Below the pieces are notes generated by a model that saw only the letters and a list, made by a program, of their open reading frames with translations, did not search any database and had not been told where the DNA came from. A DNA stretch of 41,911 nt from Spirogloea muscicola (lineage: Eukaryota > Streptophyta > Zygnematophyceae > Spirogloeales > Spirogloeaceae), in NCBI GenBank assembly GCA_009602725.1, contig WELB01000184.1, forward strand, positions 124,303-166,213, read 5' to 3'. The translations under genes and the position numbers were made by a program. Each line of letters starts with the position of its first letter. Positions within the stretch are counted from its first letter, which is position 1. Shown here piece by piece: positions 18,556 through 29,330 of the stretch.

Positions 18556-19405
18556 CTCAGTATTTATAAAGCTTTGGAACGCTACGAGGACAATTGTCCT
18601 CATGGAGCGGACTTCTTGATGATTTGCTGGATGAGTACTCGGATGTGTTTCCCGATGCTCTCCCGGACGGTCTACCTCCTCACTAAGGTGGCTCATGCCA
18701 TTTCGATGGAGCCAGTCGCTGGGCCGGCGTACAGACCGATGTACCGACTGTCCTTTCGATTTTCAAGAGATGCAAAGCCAAGTGGAGGACATGCTCCGGA
18801 AGGGTCATGTGGAGCCTTCTCAGTCGCCGTACGGTGCACCAATTCTCTTCATGAATAAGGTAGATGGCAGTCTTCATTTGTGCATCGATGATCGAGCCTT
18901 GAACAAGCTCACTGTCAAGAACGGATGCCCTTTGCATGTGGGCAAAAACGGGATGCATGTTGACTCCTCAAAACGACTTCGGTTGTACGGGCTTGGCCTG
19001 TGCTATGGAACGTGCCTCAGCTGCGATGTTTCCTGGGACTCGCGAAATTCTCCAGAAGGGCCTCCTTCTAACGATATAAGCTCGATGGTTCGATGGTCGT
19101 CCGGATGCCAGAGGGCGATCGAGGATTCTCTACACTTACATCTCCGCCTGTTCAGCCTCTTCTCGAGAAGTCGTGCCGTATGAGCTGATTCGTGATGCAT
19201 CTTTTACCGGCATTGGTGCCTTGCTCTTGCAAGAGGGCCACCCGATGGCGTTCAAAATCGCCTGCTGATCCCCGCAGAGCTACATCACACAACGGGTGAG
19301 CAAGAGCTGCTGGCTGTGGTGCACGCCTTACGTGTTCGGCGTTGCCACGTGGCAGGTGTGGACCTCACAGTAGTCTCAAATGAATGCCCATTGACGTACT
19401 TCCAC
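18556..19405 (+). pseudogene. Gypsy element 2: RT and RNase H remnant
   Basis: In alternating frames it reads [19 protein letters not shown], then [20 protein letters not shown], then [20 protein letters not shown] jump to [12 protein letters not shown] (thumb region) follows, then FTGIGALLLQEGHPMAF and GVDLTVVSNECPLTYFH (RNase H). The palm with its YxDD loop is missing, as in element 1, although the break points differ. It is interrupted at 19406 by a solo LTR placed within the RNase H TYFHxQQQL motif. Confidence 0.85.
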
Positions 19406-20316
19406 GGAAACGTCCCCGCCGTTACGGGACGCTTAACTCCGAGTTAAGCGCTATCGTGTAACCACTGACGCGCACGTGACTGCCGCGCGTGCGACGCGCG
19501 AGCGACCCGCGTGAGGTGTCGCGCGGTGTGACGCGCCCGCTGACGATGTGACGTGCAGGCGCGCCGCCTCCAGCAGAGGTGGCGAATCCTGACTTCCGGA
19601 GAGAAGCTCCTCGGCATATTCTGGTACCTGCCGACACACTCATTATGACGTGTATGTGACACGTGTGGCGCGCCCGTGATGCCGCGCCACACCCGTGACA
19701 CACTGGCGGCGCCGCAAGCCGGCACCGCAGGGCGCCGCCGCAAGGCGGCGCCGCAGGGCACCCCTCGGCGGCGCCGCAGGCTGGCCGCCACTGGCCGCCA
19801 CTTTCAGAAGGAAGCCGCGTGCCCTGGCCACGTACTAGATTCCCCTTGTCGGGCCCGCCTTCTCGAAGGTGGGCCCTGAGACGAGCCTCCCAGAGACCCC
19901 TGGGGAGGGTGGCACATGAAGCACTACAAGTAGGGCTGAGAGCAGACTCGGTTCACCCGGTCAACATCAATGAAGCCCGCGAGAGAGAGGCGCAGCCCTG
20001 CTGCCGCCTGCTGCCGCAGGACCGCCGACGCAGCCCTGCTGCTGCCTGCTGCTGCAGCCCGTCGCCACATCCCGTCATTGCGGATCTTCATCGGCTCTCT
20101 GTGAGTAAGACTGTGACTGCTCCTTTGAGGACAGTTGCTGGCCCGTACCTGAGAGGTGAGTCGCCGCCAATCGGCAGCGCCTCAGGGCAAGGTATTCCGC
20201 TGCGTGGTACACGCGGTGCTTCACTGTGCTGGGGGTTTGTCTCTAAACCCCAGCGACCGAAACCAATAAGGACTTCCTAACCCCTAACTGTCTGTATAGG
20301 GCTTAGGATTATCACA
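19406..20316 (+). mobile_element. Solo family A LTR inserted in RNase H of gypsy element 2
   Basis: The 911-bp LTR starts GGAAACGTCCCCGCC (the usual TGTAACG mutated) and ends GGATTATCACA. It has a perfect duplication, TCCAC at 19401-19405 and 20317-20321. Excising it with one flank gives LTYFHSQQQLT, the expected RNase H reading, which confirms the boundaries. Confidence 0.92.
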
Positions 20317-21605
20317 TCCACAGTCAACAGCAACTGACAAGCGGCAAGCTCGGTGGGTTGAATCAGATCAATCTGATTCCAGCGGAAGTACCCGCCTGGA
20401 AGGCTCAATATTGCGGATCGGGTGAGCCGCAACATTCACGGACTGCTGCAGTCACTGCCTTCAACGGGTTGGGAGTTGCGGAGGAAGGAATGCGTCCTAC
20501 TCGTGGCGCCTCAGCAACCTACTGCCAATCTCTCTGAAGTGTACGTGCGTATACGTGATGCGAATGGCACACACCTTGGGTTGCTGTGGCAAGCAACGTA
20601 TACACACTCTCCAATCACTGGCTTCTGGTGGCACGGCGAGGCCATTGTGCTCCTGGACAATGCCGTGCGTCGCACCATCATGCAGGAGCTGCATGACACG
20701 CATACCATGTAATCTGGGAGTCGACACGACCTGAAAAGCTGTGGAGCGCCTTCCCTGGCTGGGATTCTCAGCCCAGGTACACTCTTGTGTACAAAGCTGT
20801 GCCACACGCCAGTGAAGCAAGGCATTCTCTGGCAAGCCAGCCGAATTGCTTTTGACCCCTAAAGTTTCCTGAGCGGGATTGGGCTGATGTGAGTATGATA
20901 TCAATCACGCGATTGTCAAAGACGCGGAATGGTTCGATGCCATTGTTGTATTTGTGGATCGCTTGAGCAAAATGCTACACTCTGCTCTAACATCCACGCG
21001 TGCTTTGGCGATGGTGCTTTTGCTTGGTATCTCTGTAAGTAATCTGTGGAAGTTGCATGGCAGACCCGAATAGATGGTCTCGAACCGCGATCATCGGTTT
21101 ACGGGTCACTTCCGGAGAGAAGTATGCAAGCTTATTGGCACTGAGCAGCCATGTCCACTGCCTTCTAGCCCCAACGTGATGAATACACCGAAAGTTTGAA
21201 TCGGATTCTGGAGGAGGTCTCCAGCATTTGTCAAGCCAAGTCAGACCGACTGGGATGAATTTCTGGCTCCAGCCGCAGAGCCTGTGAACAAAGCTGTGAA
21301 CAATGCCACTCATGAGTCCACCAGAGAGACACCTTTTCTCCTCAACTACGGTCAGCATCCCGAGCAACTCTGCAGGTGGGGAGGCCGGAACGTGTTCCGG
21401 CCACTGTAGCCTTCACGAGCACCCTCCTGGGGGCCCGACGACGGCCCCGGCATTTATTGGAGATTGCCCCAAGGGAGGCTAAAGGCTTATGCTGACCGAC
21501 GTCGGAAGGATGTGTCCTTCCACGTGGGTGCAAAGCACTGCTGACTACAAAGCATCACTCCTTGCGGGCAGTCGGTATGCGCAAGTTGCTACCCCAGTGG
21601 GTTGG
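20317..21605 (+). pseudogene. Gypsy element 2: RNase H end and integrase remnant
   Basis: After the LTR come QQQLT and GRLNIADRVSRN, then ANLSEVYVRIRDANG and GFWWHGEAIVLLDNAVRRTI (integrase N-terminal region). Degraded catalytic-core pieces follow: IVVFVDRLSKM (about 20944), HRFTGHFRREVCKLIGT (about 21094) and QTDWDEFLAPA, then HVGAK at about 21527. Multiple frameshifts and stops. It ends at a minus-strand LTR at 21606, before any chromodomain. Confidence 0.8.
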
Positions 21606-22869
21606 TGTAATGGCTCGACCCCTGTACACAGGGAAATAGGCGGTCAAGTCCTGACTGGGTTCGGATATAGGGATTTAGGAGCAAACCCCCACACGGTGAA
21701 GCACCTGGCGCCTCAGCGCGCAGCGGAAGTCTTGCCCTGTAGCGCCGCCGTCAGGCGGCGTCTCCACCTCTCGGGCACCCGCCCGCAGCTAGCCTCCCAA
21801 ATGCCGGCCACGGACGCCTCGCAGCTAGTCGGCCGCGTCCTGCAGGCGATGCGCTGCGGCAGCAGGCGCAGCAGCACGGCTGCGCCTCTCTCAGGGCTTT
21901 TCAGATCCGAACTGGCTGTCCGTGTCTCTGCCCCCAGACTCCTAGTGCTCCCGGTGCCGCCCCTCACCCAGGGGCGCATGGGGATCGCCCTAAGGCCCAA
22001 ACCCGAGGGGCGGGCCGAACGAGGCCCGCCCCGAGGGGCAGACCTGTGGAGGGGAAGGCCCGCCCCGCAGGGCGGGCTAAACGAGGTTCACCCCAAGTGT
22101 AGAAAACCTCGCCCTACACACGCAGTCAGGGTGAGCAGTCTTCGTTGAGTTCGAGCATAGGGGGTTTAGGGGCCAACCCACTACACAAGGAAGCACTAGC
22201 GCATAGCGCAGCGGAAGACAGGCCCTGTGGCGCCGCCGTCCGGCGGCGACTCCACCTCCTGGGCGCAAGCCAGCAACTGGCCCTTGACGGACGCAGCCAC
22301 GGACTCCCCGCAGCGAGCCCCGCAGCAGGCTGCGGCGGCGGCTGCGGCGGCGAGCAGCGGCAAGGCTGCTCCTGGGCTTCAGCGGTTCGAAGTGTCTGTC
22401 GAGCCTCAGCCCCTGAGGCTCCTCGTGCTTCCCCGTGCCACCCCCCCTCCAGGGGTGTGAGCGCCCCAAGGCCTGCCCTTGCGGCGGGCCCAAGGTCCCC
22501 CATTGGCAGGGTGGAACCTGGCAGGGGTACTTCGAACGGGCGGGGCCCGCCTCTGGGCGGGGCACCTGCCCAGCAAGCCAGCCCGCCACCTGGCGGGTCA
22601 CTTGACCCAAATGGCCGGTCATGTAATGCCAACAGAGCCATGTGGCTTAACCAAACGGCTGGTTCATTACACTCAAGGTCCGGCCCCCGGAGGAGCGGAC
22701 CCGCACACGACTGGCGCGTGACGCGCAAGGTGCGGGCTCGCGTGGCGAGAGCCTGACGAATGGTATACGAATCCTGGGGACTGGCGCGTGCCGCGCGTGA
22801 CTGGTGTGTGGCGCTCGTGAAGCCGCTTACCGGTACCGTTTGGCTCTTCCAAACAGGGGGGACGTTACA
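21606..22869 (-). mobile_element. Family B-like LTR (minus), split by a family E LTR
   Basis: On the minus strand it starts at 22869 (TGTAACGTCCCCCCTGTTTG, GGTACCGGTAAGCGGCTTC) like the family B LTRs and ends at 21606 with GAGCCATTACA. The part 21606-22097 is diverged, with GGCGGGCC repeats. It is interrupted at 22098-22671. Flanks GTTGG and GGCTG do not match, so the outer boundaries are not proven by a target duplication. Confidence 0.7.
22098..22671 (-). mobile_element. Family E LTR (minus) nested in the family B-like LTR
   Basis: On the minus strand it starts TGTAATGAACCAGCCGTTTG at 22671 and is the partner of 17670-18216. Flanking CCCAAG (22092-22097) and CTCAAG (22672-22677) agree in five of six bases. 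The host LTR reads CCCCAAGGTCCGG across the site in other copies, which supports the insertion point. Confidence 0.82.
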
Positions 22870-24341
22870 GGCTGGCTGTTCTCAAGGTTCCCCTCGGTAC
22901 ACCATTCCACGTTGCGGAGGACTGACGTGAACGACTGCAGCAACACCTTGCCCCCTTCCCTTCCTTCCTCTACTCGGAGATCCGCAGCTGGCGCTGGCCA
23001 TCCTTACTCGCTGCATTGGCCAACGAGCGGGCTACCTGCAGCAAATAGTCGCCCCAACGGAAATGGTGGGCGAGCTGTACAAGGAGTTCGACACCTCCCT
23101 CCTGCGAAATCTGACTTCCCTGATACAACACACATCCTTCCCTCACCTTTCACCTTCATCCTCCCTGCAGGCATCCCTTCCCACACGAATGGGCGACCTG
23201 GGCTGCAGGTCACTTGAACAGACGGCGCAGGCAGCCTTTCTTGGTTGCTGGCACCAGGTTGCCTCCCTTCTCCACTTCCGCTTCTTTGTCTGGCTGGCCC
23301 TACAGCCGAGGTGGAGGAAGGCTCGGCATCCCAAGTGCAATTGAGGAGCATCCGCGAGTTAGCAATCTGCTCCTTCCCCTCCCAGCAACCCCTCTTACTC
23401 CCTTCTCAGCGCTTCCCCATGCATCGGACAAAGGGGCACAGGCCAGACTCGTTACTGCAGTTATGGAAAGGCGTCGCAAGACATTGAGGAGGATGCCATA
23501 TAAAGGACCATTCCAAGGTGTCTGGCACGTCTCACATCGCTCGCAACACCTGGGGCAACTGACTGGCTCACAACGCACGCCATTTACAACGCACTCAAAA
23601 TCAGCCCCGACATATCGGACGCTTCTCCACTGTTCCTTGGCCTGCCCCCGACCTGCCTGATCAGAGTAACTCAGTGTGAGTGCGGCTTCCGCGTGGAGGG
23701 CGGAGACCTTGCTACCCACATGCTGCGGTGTCCCACAGGCCCTGAAGTGGTGGGCGTTCACAATCTCCTACGGGACGCCCTGGCGGACTTGATGCGCGAC
23801 GCCGGCTACCACGCCATTTTGGAGATGAGCAATATAATGCCCATTACCACGGATCCTCAGGGACGCCATCACCGTCGCACTCTGGACATTGTGCGTGTAC
23901 AACCTGGTAGAGGCCCACGAGCCTTGGTTGACGTCGTTGTGACGGAAGCATACAAGAGTGCGGTAACGACTCATACTGCTGGCCACGCAGTGGGAGGTGC
24001 AGAGCAGAGAAAGCTCCTACACTACTCTGACTACCCCCGCAGTGACCACCTCCTACCAGCCGCGATTGAAACTTTCGGCTGCATGGGTCCTCGCTTCCAT
24101 ACCCTACTGGAGAGTATTGCAAGTCTGGGATATGCTCGACGTGAGGATATGCTTCCAGCTCAGATGGGCATGCCGGCAGCGTACTTGTCATTCTTGCGTC
24201 GTCGAGTGTCAGCTTGGCTGCAGCGAGCTCAGGCTCATGCGTTGCATCAGAAAGCTGGACGAGCCTTCGCTAGTAGCTCAGGAGCTTGTTGAATGCCGTC
24301 CGGCATCAGTTGGCGACCTCTATGTGCTGACTCGTGGTTAA
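22870..24341 (+). pseudogene. LINE copy 2: RT thumb, zinc motif and endonuclease-like C-terminus
   Basis: Longest LINE fragment here. Frames shift, but the order is clear. A VLKVPLGTPFHVAED segment (about 22877) ends the RT. A thumb/connection region follows with LQASLPTRMGDLGCRSLEQT and AAFLGCWHQVASLL (23165-23275). The zinc motif is CECGFRVEGGDLATHMLRC (about 23676-23732). The endonuclease-like domain has RRTLDIVRV, ALVDVVVTEAY and EQRKLLHYSDY, then LLPAAIETFGCMGPRF. The last frame closes SVGDLYVLTRG at 24341. An acidic-acidic-Lys layout after a Cys-His motif fits the restriction-like endonuclease of R2/CRE/Dualen-type LINEs. That is a family-level inference. No active ORF remains. Confidence 0.75.
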
Positions 24342-24478
24342 TGAGCGGGTCAGCGTAGCAGCAGGCGATGTACATTTGTCTATGTGCTTGCCTTTGTACT
24401 TGGCCACACAGGCCCTCCATCTCTTAATACACACTCCTTGCCCTTGAGGGCTGCGGCTGCTGATATGAAGAGAACGGC
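24342..24478. other. No feature seen
   Basis: Between the LINE stop and the next LTR; possibly LINE 3' UTR, but it lacks the family hairpin. Confidence 0.4.
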
Positions 24479-24631
24479 TGTAAAAGTCTGGGGGGGGTCA
24501 GTCATTCCCTCGTACAGGTCCATATCTCGGGGGAGGGCGACCCCCACACACTCTGGAGGACGGGTTGGCATTGAGAGGCACTAGAGGTGTGGGGCAGAGA
24601 CCGGACGGGAAGCAGAGAAAGGCGCAGCTCT

Positions 24632-25595
24632 TGTAATCTTCCTTCCGTTTGAGCGTGCCAACGGTGCGCGATAACCTTACATGAGCGTATTGTATCTACC
24701 GTTTGGAGTCCCGAACGTAACGGGTAATTTGGCTGCACTCCGTGCAGCTAAGTACGGTCCGAGGTCCCGGGCTCCGTACCCCGTGCGCACGCCTCGGGAC
24801 CAGACCCGGCGAGCTGGCCGGGTGGGTCAGCTCTCCCTCAGGCCAGCGCCCTGCAGGCTGGCCGGGTGGGCCAGCTCTCCCTCAGCAGTGCCCTGCGGGC
24901 TGGCCGGGTTGGCCAGCTCTCTTGGCCTCATGGCCGCATGGCCTCTGTCCTGTGTCCTCATCGCCTCAGTCCTTTGGCCCCCATGAGCCAGGCTATTGGC
25001 CTGGCGCGCCACCTCCTTGGCGCTAGTCGCTGTTCAGCGCGCCAGTCTCTTGGACTCGCGCGCCGGCCTCTTGGCGCTAGTTCCTTGGACTCGTGCTACA
25101 GGCCTCTGGCCCTGTGCGCCAGCCTCTTGTATTTATCGTGTCCCCTTGACAGGCCCGCCCCTCCGTGGGAGGGCCCTGGGGGCGACCCTCGTCACACCCT
25201 CAGGGGAAGGGTGGCAGGAGAACCGCTATAAGTAGTAGGCCTTGGCCAGACTCCTCAGTTCGACCAACGCCGATATAGACACAGCTCTGCTGCTGCCTAG
25301 CCAGCCCCGCTGCTGCCTGCTGCCGCCGCCGCCGCCACAGCTCTGCTGCTGCCGCCTGCTGCCAGCCCGTCGCCGCAGCTTCGTCGCTGCGGGCCCCGTC
25401 GGCTCCCAGTTAGTCTAATGGTAGAGTCACCGCCCTAGGGCGGTGCCTCAGGGTAAGGTAAGACTTCCTCTGCGCTCTGTGCGCGTACGTGCGTTGGCGT
25501 TCTCTTGTATGAGGGTTGTCTCCAAAACACCCTATGACCGAACCCAAACAGGACATTTTGACCCTAACTGTGTGATTAGGGACAGGGATATTACA
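24632..25595 (+). mobile_element. Solo family C LTR, best-preserved copy
   Basis: The 964-bp LTR starts TGTAATCTTCCTTCCGTTTG and ends AGGGATATTACA. It has a perfect duplication, GCTCT at 24627-24631 and 25596-25600. U3 carries three 40-bp units with GGCCGGGTGGGCCAGCTC (24808-24925) and a set of CTTGGCGCTAGT repeats. A CTATAAGTAGTAGG box at 25225 follows GGGGAAGGGTGGCA. Confidence 0.93.
25198..25240 (+). promoter_or_regulatory. LTR core promoter (TATA-like box), family C
   Basis: GGGGAAGGGTGGCAGGAG is followed by CTATAAGTAGTAGG, the best match to the box pair shared by families A, B and C. The probable RNA start is just downstream; inferred from conservation. Confidence 0.5.
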
Positions 25596-25862
25596 GCTCT
25601 GCTGCTGCCTGCCGCTGCAGCCCATCGCGGCAGGACGCTGCCGGCTCGCTGCGAGGCGTCCGTGGCTGGCCCTTGGTGGACTAGCTGCTGACTGGTGCAC
25701 AAGAGGTGGAGTCGCCGCCTGACGGTGGCGCCACAGGGCAGTCTTTCGCTTCCAGATGCGCGTGTGCTTCGCCATGAAGAGGGTTACCTCCTAAAACCCC
25801 TACAGCCAAACCCAACAATGACAACTCAACCCTCAGTACGTGTGTCGATGCGGGTTGTTACA

Positions 25863-26420
25863 TGACGTGTCATTAAGCAAAGAACGGGCCCAAGGCAACT
25901 CAACATGGCCGAAATAAGCATCCAACCAACACGGCGGCCAGTGATTACAAAGGGGCCAGGGAGACATAACAGCCTGCTACTACCCCCGGCGCAGTACGAG
26001 ACTCACACTTCTATGCCTATTGAGTTCCGGCGGATCCCTTTCTAAGAGAATTCCAGATTGAGCGTCCCGGTCACTTGTTTCCACACAACATGTCCACACA
26101 ATTTCACCCGTGGCCGCCGCCTCTGCAGCTAGAGAACCGCTGCCGGCTGCAAGGAAGCAGGAACCGGCATTGAAGAAGCATATAACAGACTTCAGAAGAA
26201 TATCAAATCCAAAATATATATTGGAGGAGTTTCCCAGACGCCGCTTGTGGCCTACCCAATGATCCCCAGTAGTGGTCTAGCACTGGGAAAGTGATCGTCA
26301 TATTTTGCTCCTTCGGTTGAGGCTTTTATTTTCAGCTACAGGGTTGCGCCTTCGTCGCCCTCGTGCGTCGGCCTTAGTTTTGCACCTTTGTCGATACCGT
26401 TCGCCATGGTTCCAAACGTT
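25863..26420. other. No gene recognised
   Basis: Mixed-composition sequence between LTR F and a LINE fragment. No long open frame, repeat or RNA gene stands out. Confidence 0.5.
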
Positions 26421-26440
26421 GCGGCCTCCGTCAATGTTGT

Positions 26441-26815
26441 GTGCCGTGTTTCGCCGTACTGTTTAGGTGGCTAGTGATTCCACTTTTGCAAAAACACCAA
26501 AGCAATGCAGCAATAGTGGCATTGGCAGCCGGGTCCCTCGCACAGGTGTTCAGGATGCGCCTTGCCGTTTTCCTCCAGCGGCCTCTTGCGTTTGCCGTCC
26601 ACCTACGTGCAGGCCGCGCCATGGCGGCTGCCTCCCGGTTTCGTCAGGGCGACGTCTTCCCGCCCTCTAGCTATTCTGACCTGCACTTGCTGACTAGAGG
26701 TTACTGAGAGCCTCCTTGTCGTCTTAGCACTTAGTCCCTTGCTTTCTGCGCCATTTGGCTCCTCTTGACCTTGTCCATTCCTTTTGGGCTGGCTTCTACC
26801 AGCCACCAGTCAATT
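26441..26815 (+). pseudogene. LINE C-terminal end with 3' UTR
   Basis: The frame to 26707 reads AAGSLAQVFRMRLAVFLQRP and HLRAGRAMAAAS, ending SYSDLHLLTRGY, the family's C-terminal tail. After the stop a short 3' UTR leads through CTTGTCCATTCCTTTTGGGC to an imperfect hairpin GGCTGGCTTCTACCAGCC at 26787. The upstream endonuclease-like domain is absent, so this is a strongly 5'-truncated copy. Confidence 0.75.
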
Positions 26816-27659
26816 CGGCCGCGCTTTTCCATTGGCAGCGGCATCGGAGCTATGGTGACTGTGGTCGCCGCAAGTGGGGAGCGACCAGACTGGGCGGGCT
26901 CGAAGATGATTAGGCCTGAGGTGTGCAGGGGCTGCCTCCCGTGTCTCATGACCCAAGCCCAGAGCGCGTGTATTGGTTCGTGGGTAATTATGGACACCGC
27001 ATGTGGGGCCCGTGCCAGATAAGCTGCGTGGTAGCAAACGTGGTAGCAAACGTGGAGGACCCACTATTCGTTCACGCTGGCACCTTCTGCCTGCCTGGCT
27101 ACTAAAAGCCATAACCGCTGTATGTGCTGGGTTTACAGATGTCACAGCCAATAACCTTGACATGTCACATGCTTTCATCACCTTTAGGATATAGGGTGCA
27201 AAAGCTCCTGTAATGTCAATAGGGCAGTAAAGTACATTACATAGATGCCGTGCCAAACTTCATGCGCATGTTGATGGCATGTGTATAACGTGGCTCGTTC
27301 CCTCCATATAGTGCATGACCTGTTCGCCCTCTTTCCGGCTTTCCTCGTCAGTCAAAAGACGGACAGGCAGGGGCATGTCATGGCGAAAGTGGTCTCATGT
27401 ATGAAGCAGAAGAAGACCAAATACCTGGAGCACATGACAGTGACGCTAGAGAATGCAGCCCGGGCTTTCATTGGCATGCTCGGGGGCGAAACATTGGCGA
27501 GGCCGTCATCAAGGTCGCATGATGTGGCCAAGAAGCCCACATCGCTTCAGCGATTCACCATTTTTAAATACTACGCACCCTGTTGGATTGTGAAAGCATG
27601 TCCTTGTACATAAGTATGCAGTCTCTTTCCCCTACTACTTTGCGATTCATTGTGTTTCT
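26816..27659. other. No recognised gene; one weak ORF at 27281-27613
   Basis: The frame 27281-27613 encodes 110 residues rich in Lys and Ala (DRQGHVMAKVVSCMKQKKTK). I do not recognise it; there are no clear splice sites and no second copy. A minus-strand frame at 26810-27256 is equally uninformative. It may be a captured exon or chance. Confidence 0.3.
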
Positions 27660-27930
27660 TGTGAGCTGTCTCGTTTGTTCATTCTTATTTGGGCTGGCTG
27701 TTCCAGCCCCTATCCTCGATGGGCGAGCCCTTTCTTCTCTGTCTCGTGTGATTTGTCCAGCATCCTTGGCATTACGGCTTCTGGAGCCCTAGTCCGAAGG
27801 CATGGACGGTAGTGTAGTTCTTTTTCGGCACCTCTTTCTTTGGCTTGGGATATTGTCCATTCTTTTGGGGCTGGCTTTGCTAGCCACTCTTCTCTATGGG
27901 CGAGCACTTCGTTTCTGGAGGCTTATGTCG
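27660..27930 (+). repeat. Two LINE 3'-hairpin units in tandem
   Basis: First unit near 27690-27735: GGGCTGGCTGTTCCAGCCCC, then TATCCTCGATGGGCGAGCCC. Second near 27862-27910: GGGGCTGGCTTTGCTAGCC, then CTCTTCTCTATGGGCGAGCA. The intervening 125 bases contain TTTTCGGCACC, also seen near 29830 and 40220 on the other strand, so a two-hairpin 3' end seems to be a sub-family. Confidence 0.75.
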
Positions 27931-29330
27931 CTTTGATTGTCTCTAAAATTGTAGAGATTGAAAACACTAAGTTCACACGACGTAGTGCATAATCATTTGC
28001 AAGCAGTGGGCCGCTGCAGGTGTGAGAGCAGACTCGAAGAAGCGAGAGTATCCACACGTTAAACACAATAGAAGACGTTTCCCGCTGGCCATCACTCTGA
28101 TGAACTTGCAAGTCGCCATCTTCACGACAATGTAGTTTTGAGAGTAGTGTCATCAGGATGCAGGTGGCCATTGACAGCTCTTTGCCATCAGCTAGCTGCT
28201 TGTATCTTGGATGTCATGGCTAGCTCGTGCAAAACACTCCCAGAATAGTAGTGTCAACGCATTTATGTTGCTTTCCCTTAGTGCCTAAATTGGACATCAA
28301 CCTCTTCACTTAAAAACACGCTTTGCATTGTGGTGCATGGTCTCACGGACAACCCCGCCTGTTGATCGAGCTTGCCAGCTTCTCGGTCTGCGCAGTTGTG
28401 CAATCTGTTGAGGAGTAGGCATGCAGACATGCGCATAACTCAATGAGAAGGCAGAGATAACGGCGCGACGTGCCCTGACAAGGAATGAAGTAGACTATGA
28501 TGTACATCATTTCAACGGAAATAATATGGTAATAAGAGCCGATTACACTGGCTACACAGCTAAGTACTGGCAACAGGTATGCTCCAGATTATAAACTGGA
28601 AAGGAAATATTAATATGCTACAGCAACCAGCAAGAGGAGGAATTTCGACATAAGATAGGATAATACTTGACAAGGTAATAACTGGATTGGTTTGTGCGCA
28701 CATTTGGTATTATCAACTTCTTACTTTCACATTGATTGATTCGTATAGCAAATCACAATAACGTAATTGCTTAATAATCCTCTGGTCTAGTCAATTGAGC
28801 TCTCTAAAGATTATACTCATTTGACTATTTCAGTGCTGCTTGCTACGATGTTCATCTAGCTCATCGAATACTTTAATAAGATCTCATCAACATTTATATG
28901 AACTGGTTAAGATTGATGCAGAAGAAAATAATTTATAACCAAACATCTTGTGATGTTATGGACAGATTGTAGCACATGTTTGAGCATCTGTGGGGTAAAA
29001 TAGAAGAATTATTATGATGTTGTGGCAATGCAAAATGATCTATGCGTTGTTATTAAGCATAAAATCATCACATATGCCTTCTTAACATGAAACGTAAGCA
29101 TGAGATTATTATTTCATTCCTATCTTCTTATCTTGCAATTTTGCTATTCTAATGAGTATTTGTGGAACTACTGTATTTATTAGTCTACTAGTTTAGCTAT
29201 TGTAGTTTCCTGTGGTGGGAGGGGATTGTTCTTGATATGGGGCTTACATTCACGGAGAAGGTCACATTTTACAAGAGCACTGTATTGTTCTTGATACAGG
29301 TGGTAGAGTCATAGATTTACCAGGTTTGAA
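27931..29330. other. AT-rich island, no gene seen
   Basis: Composition falls to roughly 60-65 percent AT between 28570 and 29200, unlike the GC-rich rest of the window. It directly precedes the mitochondrial-type LSU rRNA and may be more mitochondrial DNA, but I found no protein gene, tRNA or LSU domain I motif in it. Confidence 0.5.

Larger units (their letters stand above)
24479..25862 (+). repeat. LTR of a fifth family (F), split by a family C LTR
   Basis: The flanks of 24632-25595 join into an LTR-like sequence with a CTCGGGGGAGGGCGACCCCC box and GGCACTAGAGG, then CTGCTGCCTGC repeats, a CGCCGCCTGACGGTGGCGCC hairpin and an end GGGTTGTTACA at 25862. The left end (TGTAAAAGTC at 24479) is tentative because no matching target duplication is seen. 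Confidence 0.5.

Noticed and set aside
25405-25450. Second tRNA-like stretch (TTAGTCTAATGGTAGAGTCA)
   Set aside because: It lies within the 3' part of a family C LTR at a position conserved in other LTRs (GTAGAGTCGCCGCC); no cloverleaf can be completed.
24479-25862. Target duplication for the family F LTR
   Set aside because: Flanks ACGGC and TGACG do not match, so the left boundary is left tentative.
26810-27613. Candidate protein genes on both strands
   Set aside because: Frames of 110-148 codons overlap each other, have no recognisable domain or splice support, and are not repeated elsewhere.
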